Part shown: positions 31,567 to 39,658 of the stretch, in pieces | Numbering within the stretch: the first letter of the stretch is position 1 | Layout: every line of letters starts with the position of its first letter | Source: a virus | Direction: 5' to 3' (one strand) | IMG/VR virus record: IMGVR_UViG_3300005935_005043 | Coordinates: 1 to 64,000 of that record | DNA: 64,000 bases | Notes under the pieces: model-generated | The model's input: the letters and a program-made list of their open reading frames with translations, nothing else | Database searches by the model: none | Told to the model about the DNA's origin: nothing | Program-made: the position numbers and the translations under genes

Positions 31567-32369
31567 TGCACCTTCTTGATGCCTTTAAAATTAATCCCTG
31601 TGTAATAGGGTTGTCTACAGGGAGATGTGGGACGATGACATTAACGGACATATTTAAAGATGCCCCTGAAGCATTTGTTTACCACGAACCTGGTCCTCAA
31701 ATGGATGGTGGACTGAATACATTTTATGGTCTTGGGGATATACCCCATAATATTGATAATTGGCTAAAGTCAAGGGAAGCCTTATTGGTTAAATCTATTT
31801 TAGCTAAAAAGGGATATGTTGAACTTGGAGGCAGGAATGCGTTTAGGTGTTATGAAGCGAACGCCTGTCTTCCTCACTGTAAGTTCCTACACATAGTAAG
31901 AGACCCAAGAGCTTTTATTCGTTCTTGCATGAGAAGAAAATGGTATACCCCTTATGTTGGGGATAGGAGAGAAGGCTATAATATGTCTATGTTTCCAAAT
32001 AGAGATGACCCTGATATTGAGCTATGGCCTAAGTGAGGGCCATTCGAGAAAGTATGTTGGTATTGGAAGAATAGAAATAGGTTTATCCGTGAGTTCTGTA
32101 ATAGGGTAGGGACAGAGAGAAGTTTATTGTTTTATGCAGAACATATATTTGCGGGAGAGTGTTTATCCAGTCTAGCAACATTCTTAGGGTTAACGCTACC
32201 TAGCGGAGAGAAGATAAGGGCTGTTCTTAGTGACAATTATAATAGGCAGAAGGAAGGTGAATTTCCTAAGCCTGAAGATTGGCCTAAGGATATGGTAGAT
32301 ACCGCAAATAATATCATAGGGGATGAGTTAGATCATTACCCTCTTTATTGGGCAATTAACGATAGGTAG
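31566..32369 (+). pseudogene. Sulfotransferase-like protein, copy 2, interrupted by in-frame TGA
   Basis: The frame begins with GLSTGRCGTMTL and HIVRDPRAFIRS, paralogous to copy 1, then stops at TGA 32034-32036 after ELWPK. The same frame continues without a break (FEKVCWYWKNRNRFIREFC ... EHIFAG) to a TAG at 32369, aligning residue for residue with copy 1 (YERVAWNWRKRNEWIRTFC). A single base change, such as TTA to TGA, explains it. The upstream 156 residues lack the C-terminal half, so activity is doubtful. Confidence 0.8.
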
Positions 32370-32542
32370 AATGTTATGATGGAATATAAAGAGAGATTGG
32401 GGGGGGCGAATATGACTGTCTTTCAAGGTTTAACTATCGTATGGGGCGTAGAGAGCGGTAACGTCTTAATACAATGAAGTAGTAAGACGATAATCTTAAA
32501 GTAGCAATCTGTAAAATAGTTATATAATTAGGAGGACATATA

Positions 32543-34786
32543 ATGCCAGTTTTCGGTTCTGGGGCAGTTCGTATTCCTGAAGCAGCCAAGTGGCATCTAT
32601 TATTTTGGCTATTAAGCGATTTATACACAGGGGCAAAAGGACCCGCTATGAGGGAGAAACTGGAGCGTATTATAGATCGCGTTCAAAGGCGCTATAATAC
32701 AAGGAAAGTCTCCATTGATGGTGACTTAAAGAAAGTTTCTATCCTTGGTGAAAGCCCTATAACTGCTTTGCATGAGTTGATGGGTGTATTTAATAGACAT
32801 AAACTCTCTAAGCAGCAGATACAGTGTGTATTCAGCCAATTAAATAAGCCGGAAGAGAAGGTTAATCTTGTAAAAGACTTAATTGGCGTAGATACTGATG
32901 AAGATAGAATGATATTAAAATGTGTTGCAACCGTAGCAGGGGCTAAAGGGAAGGTAGAAGAGTATGCTAGTGGTAAAATAGGGGTTTTTGCTAGTAAACA
33001 GGGAAAGAGATTAATTGACTATATTGCTCGTAAGAGTCCTAAGAAGGCAGCGGAATTGGCGCGGACTCTAAAGGATGCGAAAACTATCGGTAGGACGACA
33101 AGAGATGTTGCAAGACGCCATAAATATACAACAGGGGCAATAGCGGGTGTTGCCGGAACATTGGCTGTTCAAGCGGGTAGACGTAAAAGACGGCGTAATG
33201 AATACGAGGAAGAGTATGCTGGAGGTAAACTGGGGGTCTTTGCTGGGGAACAAGGGAAGAGATTAATTGAGTATATTGCCCGTAAGAGTCCCAAGAAAGC
33301 AGCCGCTCTTGCACGTACGCTAAAGGACGTAAAAACTGCCGGTAAAGCAACTAAGCGCGTTATTAGACAGCATAAGTATACATCTGGGGCTGTAGGTGGG
33401 GTTGCTGGAACATTAGCGTTGCAAGCTCATGCCCGTAGAAATAAAAGGAATTATGAGTATGAAGAAGATGATGGACTTTCTGTGGTTAAAGCTTCTCTTG
33501 GCCGTATAGCAACAAGATTAGGGCGAAGAGGAAAAGCCATACGTTCATATAAATCAACCAAGTTGGCTAGAGCGGCGAAACAAGCTGAGTGGATGAGAAG
33601 GGGGAATGCCCTTGAAACCCAGAGATGGGCAGGAAGGGTTGTTGACGTAAAGAGGAAGGAAAAGGCCGCTCGTAGGCGGCTTATTGCTTCTGGAGCGGCT
33701 GCTGGTGTAGGAGCTTTAGCGTTAAGGCGTAAGAAAAAGAAACCTCGTGAAGAGTATGAATTGGCTAGTAGGTTACGCAGAATTCTTCCCTATTTACGTG
33801 GGATAAGTCGTAAAAAGAAGTTAGCTGCATTAGCTGTTAGCGGTATTGGAGGGGCAGGGATTGGTACTGCTGCCTCAAGGCGCAGGAAAGATGAGCCTTT
33901 AGACTTAGATTACTTACATTATTATTATCCTGGTATTTATGATGATGAGTTGGGAGGGATATATGAGAACGAAGAATATGCGGGTGGCAATAAAGTATTT
34001 ACAGGCACGCGAATAGGGTCCTCTGGGAAGACTGTTCATGTTGTTCGTGGGACACCCAATGCTGGTCGTGCAGGGAGAGTGGCATCCGCTAAAGCTGCTT
34101 ATGCACAAAGAAGGACGACGACCCCTCAAGCTCCTCCAAAGGCAATGAGCCCCGCAAGGATGGCAAGAAGGACAAGATTGTCTTCGAGAAAACTTAGCAC
34201 ACAAAGCGTTTCTCCTGGCTTTGGGCATACGAGGGCGCGGGGAGCTAGGGGAACGCCTGTACGGCGACGTGGGGGCTCTTCTACGGGGACTGGAGCTAGA
34301 AGTGGGGTGCGCGTTTATAAGCCTGGGTTGACTCGTCCAATGGGAAGAGGGGGATTTAGGCGTTATACAGGAGAATTAGACAACCTAAAGAAAAGGATGG
34401 ATGGCATATTAAAGAAAGTGAATAATATTGATGAAACCTCAATTAGAAAACAACAGCCCGATTCTACGTGGAGTCCTGGAGAAGGAAAGGAAGGGACGCC
34501 TATTCAAGAGGTTAGTCCTGCTAAATTAAAATGTTCTCAGTGTGGTTTTGTTGTTGACCTAGATAAGTCAAGGTTAAATGAGGTGGTTAGTTTAAGGTGT
34601 AGTCGATGTGGCGCTTTTGGGTCAATGAAATTAATTGGAATGGGAGAACAGGAAACACCGCCTACGACTGAAGGTTTACCTCCTGTAGGTGGAGAAGCTC
34701 AGAAAAATTCTGTTAATGTAGAAAATGAAGGAGGGATGGCTAAGTTGGTTGGATTTATGGGCGTAAAGAAGTTTGGGGAGGATTAA
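32543..34786 (+). CDS. Large modular protein with tandem glycine-zipper/basic/EYE repeats and zinc ribbon
   Basis: This 747-residue protein starts after TTAGGAGG. An N-terminal helical domain (1-140) is followed by two 84-residue tandem repeats (141-224 and 225-about 305). Each has GKRLI-YIARKSPKKAA, a glycine-rich hydrophobic stretch (TGAIAGVAGTLAVQAG), a run of Arg/Lys and an EYEEEYA-type acidic patch. Two more hydrophobic-basic units follow (SGAAAGVGALALRRKKKK; VSGIGGAGIGTAASRRRK). A Ser/Thr/Pro-rich linker and a C-terminal zinc ribbon (LKCSQCGF, then RCSRCGAF) complete it. No enzyme is visible. Its location before portal suggests an internal or ejected head protein (inference). Confidence 0.7.
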   Translation: MPVFGSGAVRIPEAAKWHLLFWLLSDLYTGAKGPAMREKLERIIDRVQRRYNTRKVSIDGDLKKVSILGESPITALHELMGVFNRHKLSKQQIQCVFSQLNKPEEKVNLVKDLIGVDTDEDRMILKCVATVAGAKGKVEEYASGKIGVFASKQGKRLIDYIARKSPKKAAELARTLKDAKTIGRTTRDVARRHKYTTGAIAGVAGTLAVQAGRRKRRRNEYEEEYAGGKLGVFAGEQGKRLIEYIARKSPKKAAALARTLKDVKTAGKATKRVIRQHKYTSGAVGGVAGTLALQAHARRNKRNYEYEEDDGLSVVKASLGRIATRLGRRGKAIRSYKSTKLARAAKQAEWMRRGNALETQRWAGRVVDVKRKEKAARRRLIASGAAAGVGALALRRKKKKPREEYELASRLRRILPYLRGISRKKKLAALAVSGIGGAGIGTAASRRRKDEPLDLDYLHYYYPGIYDDELGGIYENEEYAGGNKVFTGTRIGSSGKTVHVVRGTPNAGRAGRVASAKAAYAQRRTTTPQAPPKAMSPARMARRTRLSSRKLSTQSVSPGFGHTRARGARGTPVRRRGGSSTGTGARSGVRVYKPGLTRPMGRGGFRRYTGELDNLKKRMDGILKKVNNIDETSIRKQQPDSTWSPGEGKEGTPIQEVSPAKLKCSQCGFVVDLDKSRLNEVVSLRCSRCGAFGSMKLIGMGEQETPPTTEGLPPVGGEAQKNSVNVENEGGMAKLVGFMGVKKFGED
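32963..33460 (+). repeat. Tandem 84-residue protein repeats
   Basis: Two adjacent copies begin at 32963 (YASGKIGVFASKQGKRLIDY) and 33215 (YAGGKLGVFAGEQGKRLIEY). They stay aligned through the glycine-rich segment, the basic run and the acidic EYE patch. Confidence 0.85.
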
Positions 34787-34788
34787 TA

Positions 34789-37236
34789 ATGCCCTGGACA
34801 ACAGAACAGATGCGTCAAAAGGGGGCTAAAGATAATCCAGCTCAAGCTGCGAAAATAGCAAATGCAATTCTTCGTGATACAGGAGATGAAGCAAAAGCTA
34901 TTCGCATAGCCTTATGGAAGACGAATAAGAAGTCTAAGAATAAACTTAAAAAAGTATCCACTTATGGCCCTATACAGACATCGACTATGCACGAAGGGTT
35001 TAGGAGAGATGTTTTATTAGAGAAACTTCCTTCATCTTTACGTGTATTATTAGTTGGATATTTTGTAGGCAGGGTTGGATTGAAGAGGGTATTGAGCGGA
35101 ATAAGGAAGTCATGGAATATTCTTCCTATGCCGGTTAAAACGGCATTAATGGCTGCGCTTGGTGTATATTATGTAGCCAATAAATCTAAGAAGGAGTTCT
35201 CTAAAAGAGTTAATAAAGAGCGTGAATTTAAGAAAGCTGCATTGTCTTTAGGTAAATTTACTAAACTACAAAAAGAGGGTCAAAGAGGTCGTTCAGGATG
35301 GAGGTCTGATGATCCTCTTAATCCTCATACAAAGGGCTCTCAAGGAGGAAAGAAGGGGTCTCGTAAGAAAGGGGAGAAGCCCCTTCCAAGCCAGCGCAGG
35401 GAGTATGGAGAGCGCACAGGCTATGGAATACGCAGGGTTCCAAAGGGGACATTGTCTACACTTGGATATATGGCTGAGAGGGCATATTTAGCGGGGATTG
35501 AAGGCTTTGGAGGTGGAGGGGTTAAAGAAGTAAGAAGAGAGTATAAGCGAGTCCGTGAATTAAATCAGAGAAGGCGTAGAGAGGAGATAGAGCGGAAAAG
35601 CAGGACCCAGAGAGAAAAATATGTTGACGATGATTTAACGGGAACATTAGGATTCGTTGTACGGGGGGTAAAGCTTTTTGGAAATAAGCCTGTTACCCCT
35701 GAAGATAGAGAGAAATGGATTTCACAAAAGAAAGGTTTCTCAAAAGAGTTTGATCGAAGAAGGAAGCAACTTGGAAGAGACGTTAAACAGGTTGTGGCAT
35801 CCGGTCTTGAGGGGGCTGGTACAGGAGCTACCGTAGGAATTATATGGGGGGCTATGAAGGGGTTACAAGATAAGGTGCGTAGACATCCTATATTAAACCC
35901 TCTTAATATTGGAGTAGATAGAAGGATTTTAGAGAGTGAGATAAAAAACTATAGAGCAATGAGAAGGGGGAATGAATTAAGTCGTCTTGAAGATATTAAA
36001 CAAGAAAGAAAGAGTGAACAAGGAAGGGAGAAAAAGCGTAGGAGAAGGGGGCAACAGCCTCGTGATATGGAAGCAATGGAGGCTATGTGGAATTCTCAAG
36101 AAAAGAGGTTGACAAGAAACTTTATGGAGGCTGGGACTAAAGGGAAGGTAAATAAGCCTAAGTGGTATCAAAGAAGATTTGGTAAAATAAGTAAATCTTC
36201 TACATATATTGGGACTATATGCGATGTAAATGAGTTGATAAATAAGTTAGCCTCTAGCCCTGTTGGGCAAAATATTAATAAGGCTATTTCTTCTCATCCA
36301 GTAAGTGATTTAATGTTGACAAGGGAGGACTTAGGGCATAATTTAAAGCCATATAGGTATAAGCGTAAAAAGAAGCGAGTTAAAAGCGAATATGAATATA
36401 ATGACGGATATGGCAACGAAGATGATGCTGATTATAGTAATTTTAGGAGAGATACATTAAGGGTTATACGAAACCTTGCTCAAAAGAAACCATCTGACCT
36501 TGCAAGGGGGGCCTTAAAGGTCTCTGGCAACAATATAGATATGGCATTTATGTATTTATATGAAAGAATCGGTAAACTTGATTCTGCTAAGAAGTTATTT
36601 GTTCGTACTATTAAAAATAAATCTTTTGAAAACAAAAGTGAAGAAGGGCAAACAAGATATGCTATAACATTGGCCAATGAATTGCAGGGGAAGTATATAC
36701 GAGCTATGAAAATAATAAGGGCAGTTGGGGATAAAAGAAGAGAAGAGTACGAAGAAGCAGGCGATCATATTCTTACAAGGCAGCAAATGGGAGGGCGGCT
36801 ACCCAAGATGCCTTATGATAGGCGGAGAAGGCGTATATTGAGGCATCGTAAACCAGAAGTGATAGAGGAAGAAAGGCGCAACAGGACAGAGGAATATGAA
36901 TATGAAGATGACGATTTTAGTGAGATTAGGAGAAGCACCTTAAGGTCCATAAGAAGACTTGTCCAAAAGAAACCATCTGAATTTGTAAGGGCAGCCTTAC
37001 GCGAGAGTGAACACGACGAAGATGGTGCATGGATGTCTTTATATCAAAGAATGAGTCAGCTTGAGGCCATTAAAAAGGAGTTTATTGTTGACCTTAAAGC
37101 TAAATCATTTAGGGATAAAAGAGAAAAAGGGCAAATAATGTATGCTTTAGCTTCTATCAATGAATTACAGCAAAAATATCTGAAGGCTATAAAGCTACTA
37201 AGGAAGATTGGAAGAAAAAGACGTGACAATAATTAA
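34789..37236 (+). CDS. Large basic modular protein with C-terminal tandem repeats
   Basis: The N-terminal 45 residues of this 815-residue protein (AAKIANAILRDTGDEAKAIR) match a short helical module common in phage proteins. Hydrophobic glycine helices follow (KTALMAALGVYYVANKSKKE at about 110; GAGTGATVGIIWGAM at about 345), each before basic stretches. Long Arg/Lys-rich disordered parts lie between them. Two C-terminal repeats (about 534-657 and 702-815) start with EYEYNDGYG or EYEYEDDDF and continue TLR-IR-L-QKKPS. It lies between the 747-residue protein and portal and shares their plan. Function unknown; likely a virion component. Confidence 0.7.
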   Translation: MPWTTEQMRQKGAKDNPAQAAKIANAILRDTGDEAKAIRIALWKTNKKSKNKLKKVSTYGPIQTSTMHEGFRRDVLLEKLPSSLRVLLVGYFVGRVGLKRVLSGIRKSWNILPMPVKTALMAALGVYYVANKSKKEFSKRVNKEREFKKAALSLGKFTKLQKEGQRGRSGWRSDDPLNPHTKGSQGGKKGSRKKGEKPLPSQRREYGERTGYGIRRVPKGTLSTLGYMAERAYLAGIEGFGGGGVKEVRREYKRVRELNQRRRREEIERKSRTQREKYVDDDLTGTLGFVVRGVKLFGNKPVTPEDREKWISQKKGFSKEFDRRRKQLGRDVKQVVASGLEGAGTGATVGIIWGAMKGLQDKVRRHPILNPLNIGVDRRILESEIKNYRAMRRGNELSRLEDIKQERKSEQGREKKRRRRGQQPRDMEAMEAMWNSQEKRLTRNFMEAGTKGKVNKPKWYQRRFGKISKSSTYIGTICDVNELINKLASSPVGQNINKAISSHPVSDLMLTREDLGHNLKPYRYKRKKKRVKSEYEYNDGYGNEDDADYSNFRRDTLRVIRNLAQKKPSDLARGALKVSGNNIDMAFMYLYERIGKLDSAKKLFVRTIKNKSFENKSEEGQTRYAITLANELQGKYIRAMKIIRAVGDKRREEYEEAGDHILTRQQMGGRLPKMPYDRRRRRILRHRKPEVIEEERRNRTEEYEYEDDDFSEIRRSTLRSIRRLVQKKPSEFVRAALRESEHDEDGAWMSLYQRMSQLEAIKKEFIVDLKAKSFRDKREKGQIMYALASINELQQKYLKAIKLLRKIGRKRRDNN
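36388..37233 (+). repeat. Two C-terminal protein repeats of about 115-125 residues
   Basis: The copies start at about 36388 and 36892. They share an acidic EYEY lead, the LRxIRxLxQKKPSxxxRxAL helix, a Y-x-R-x-x-x-L-x-x-x-K-K segment, K-S-F-x-x-K-x-E-x-G-Q, and NELQxKYxxAxKxxR. Confidence 0.8.
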
Positions 37237-37258
37237 TAAGCTAAACGTGGAGTAATAA

Positions 37259-39658
37259 ATGGCTAACATTTTAACAAGAGTTAAGAGCGGTATCCAGAAA
37301 GCGTCTATGGTGCGCGTGGGGAGGACTGTCCCCGCCCCTAGAAAGGGGGGCGACCTTCTTTCTTCGATAATGGACTCTGTAGCTTCCGCTGGGAGGGATA
37401 TGGGGCAAGGAAAGCGCGAAAGACCTAAAATTCTTGACTTTAAAACGATTGAAACATTAGCTCATTCTGACCCTCTTGTTTTTGCGATTATGCAAAGCCG
37501 GAGAGATCAGATAAAGTTATCAGAATGGGATGTCGTTCCAGATGTAGATGAAATACTTTCTGAATTAGATGAGTGGAAAGAAGTCTCCCTTATCCAATTA
37601 AAGCCCTTTGCTTCCGACCTTATTACTCCAAGATTTTTTAGATTGTCCAAAGAAATATTTGAAATAGGACAAACCCAAATTAATAGAGTCCTTAGGGATA
37701 AGACTCCTACCGTAGATAAAAAGACGAATATTAACATATTATTCGATGTCCTTGAGAGAAGGGTTAAGGATGAGGCAGTTAATATTTCCATCCCCATACG
37801 TGATCTTTTAAAGAAACCAAGCGATGACTATACTGGACTGAAACCCCTTCTTTTAAGGGTGGTGGATGACATTTTATTATATGATGCAGGGGTTATTGTA
37901 AAGAATAACAATTCTGCCGGAAATAAGTTGGCTGAGATATATGATATTCCTGGGGAAGAATTGGTTGTTTGTAGAAATGCCGATAGGTCGATCCCTAAAC
38001 CTCCTGATACCGCTTTTGTGTGGAATAACAAGCAAGAGGATATTGCTGAGTTTACGAGAGATGAGATTGTTTATTTTGTAAACAATATGCAGCCACATTT
38101 TTACGGGTTTGCTCCGATTGAGGTTATGGCATATGTCATAACGACAAGTCTGTATGCAGATCAGTATAATATTGAGTTCTTCAAGAATTCAAACATCCCT
38201 CCCATGATTATTAATTTAGGGAAAGACGTAAGGCCCGAAAATAGAGTCGCTTTTCAGAGATTTTGGAATCAAGAGATAGGGCGCAGGGGAGCTATTCATC
38301 GAGTTATGTTTGTGAGTGGGACAGAAAAGATGGATAGCATTCCCCTTACGATGGGGACGAATAAAGATATGCAAATGTATGAATATCTTAAATGGTCTAC
38401 ATCTATTAAATGTGCTTGCTTTCAATTATCTCCTCAGGATGTTGGGTTTACTCAAGACCTTCATAGGACAACCGCAGAAGTCCAATATAAGATTACAAAA
38501 GATAGGGGATTGCGCTCTATTTTGACTTTGTTTGAAGATGGCCTAAATGATGGCATTGTAAAGCCGATGGACAAAGCCGGAATGGTAAAATTCAAATGGC
38601 TTGGGTTAGACACAGTAGACAATTCACTCCAGACAGATATTGATAATGCAGACATAAATAATGGGGTTATATCAAGAAACCAGAGACGTAGAAGGCTGGG
38701 GTTAAGGCCCATAAGGGGAGGGGATGTTATCTTGGTCCCTGGCCCTCAAGGGAATATGATCCCCATTGAAAGCCTTGAAGACTATAAAGAACAGATGGAA
38801 ATTACAGGAGATATTGAGGAAAGTCAAACGACAGAAGAACAAGCGGGGCCGGAAGAGAAGCCTGATAAGAATAATAAATCTGTTCGCTCTTCCGCTAGGG
38901 AGGTTGCTGGGACGAGTTCTCCAAAGAGGTCTGCTCCATCCTCTTCTCGCAAGCAACCTCCCTCTAATAAAAAAGAAAAAGGTAATAATAAGAAAGAAGG
39001 TAAGAAAACAAAAGTAACAAGTGAAAAGAAGATAAAGAAAGTATTAGACGATGTTAGGAGAGAAAGTGGAGGGGATAGCCTTGTAAAGATTAGTTATATC
39101 AAGAAACAAGACCCCTATTTTACTGATTATAACTATCCAGCAAGACCCATGATGGGAGGCCCTTTAAGGCCAATGAGATATCCTTATTCCCAAAGAGGAC
39201 TTGGGCCTTTAGACGAAGAAGAGAAGCCCGTACAGGCGGCTATACGCAGAAGCGTTGTAAGGGGGATTGCTGAAGGAGTTACCGAAGGGAAAGACAAGGA
39301 AGAGTTTGACCCAACAGCACAAGAACTTGAGAGAGTAATAGAAAGTGCTGGGGCAGGAGAAAGTAATTGGCTTACAAGGGCTATTATAGGTATTGTTGGG
39401 GTACTCGGGATTCCTGTCGCATCAAAATATGGCGTTAGGATGGGAAGAAAAGGGGTTGCTAGAATTGCACATCTAACCCTTAAGGCATTATTACGTAAGT
39501 ATCCATCCGTTAGAAGGGTGATTGCCGGGAAACCTGTGCGCAAGAAAAATCTGATTTCAGCAATATTAATGTCGTTAGCGGGTAAGCATCACTATCTTGG
39601 AAAATATACTACTGCCTATGAAATAAGAAAAATAGAGGAAGAGTTAGAGAATGGGTAA
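37259..39658 (+). CDS. Portal protein with long C-terminal extension
   Basis: Residues 1-530 of this 799-residue protein form the portal core. They include the early SDPLVFAIMQSRRDQI, a clip/stem part with HFYGFAPIEVMAYVI, and QLSPQDVGF, all typical of portals of large siphophages and myophages. Portal forms the DNA entry ring and docks terminase. The extra 270 residues contain a Lys/Ser-rich linker, a hydrophobic glycine helix (AIIGIVGVLGIPVASKYG) followed by basic residues, and a helical tail. The hydrophobic-basic unit matches neighbouring modular proteins. Cleavage of this extension during maturation is possible (inference). The 3' end overlaps the next gene by eight bases. Confidence 0.9.
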   Translation: MANILTRVKSGIQKASMVRVGRTVPAPRKGGDLLSSIMDSVASAGRDMGQGKRERPKILDFKTIETLAHSDPLVFAIMQSRRDQIKLSEWDVVPDVDEILSELDEWKEVSLIQLKPFASDLITPRFFRLSKEIFEIGQTQINRVLRDKTPTVDKKTNINILFDVLERRVKDEAVNISIPIRDLLKKPSDDYTGLKPLLLRVVDDILLYDAGVIVKNNNSAGNKLAEIYDIPGEELVVCRNADRSIPKPPDTAFVWNNKQEDIAEFTRDEIVYFVNNMQPHFYGFAPIEVMAYVITTSLYADQYNIEFFKNSNIPPMIINLGKDVRPENRVAFQRFWNQEIGRRGAIHRVMFVSGTEKMDSIPLTMGTNKDMQMYEYLKWSTSIKCACFQLSPQDVGFTQDLHRTTAEVQYKITKDRGLRSILTLFEDGLNDGIVKPMDKAGMVKFKWLGLDTVDNSLQTDIDNADINNGVISRNQRRRRLGLRPIRGGDVILVPGPQGNMIPIESLEDYKEQMEITGDIEESQTTEEQAGPEEKPDKNNKSVRSSAREVAGTSSPKRSAPSSSRKQPPSNKKEKGNNKKEGKKTKVTSEKKIKKVLDDVRRESGGDSLVKISYIKKQDPYFTDYNYPARPMMGGPLRPMRYPYSQRGLGPLDEEEKPVQAAIRRSVVRGIAEGVTEGKDKEEFDPTAQELERVIESAGAGESNWLTRAIIGIVGVLGIPVASKYGVRMGRKGVARIAHLTLKALLRKYPSVRRVIAGKPVRKKNLISAILMSLAGKHHYLGKYTTAYEIRKIEEELENG

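Noticed and set aside
26829-32036. Stop-codon reassignment (TAG or TGA read as sense)
   Set aside because: TAG and TGA end many intact genes here, often overlapping the next start, so the two interrupted genes are better explained as nonsense mutations.
32376-32477. 33-residue frame after the broken sulfotransferase
   Set aside because: No clear ribosome-binding site and no hydrophobic or domain pattern. The 173-base gap to the next gene holds nothing else convincing.
32523-32528. TATAAT directly upstream of the 747-residue protein gene
   Set aside because: No -35 element at proper spacing, and a transcript from it would start at or after the ribosome-binding site.
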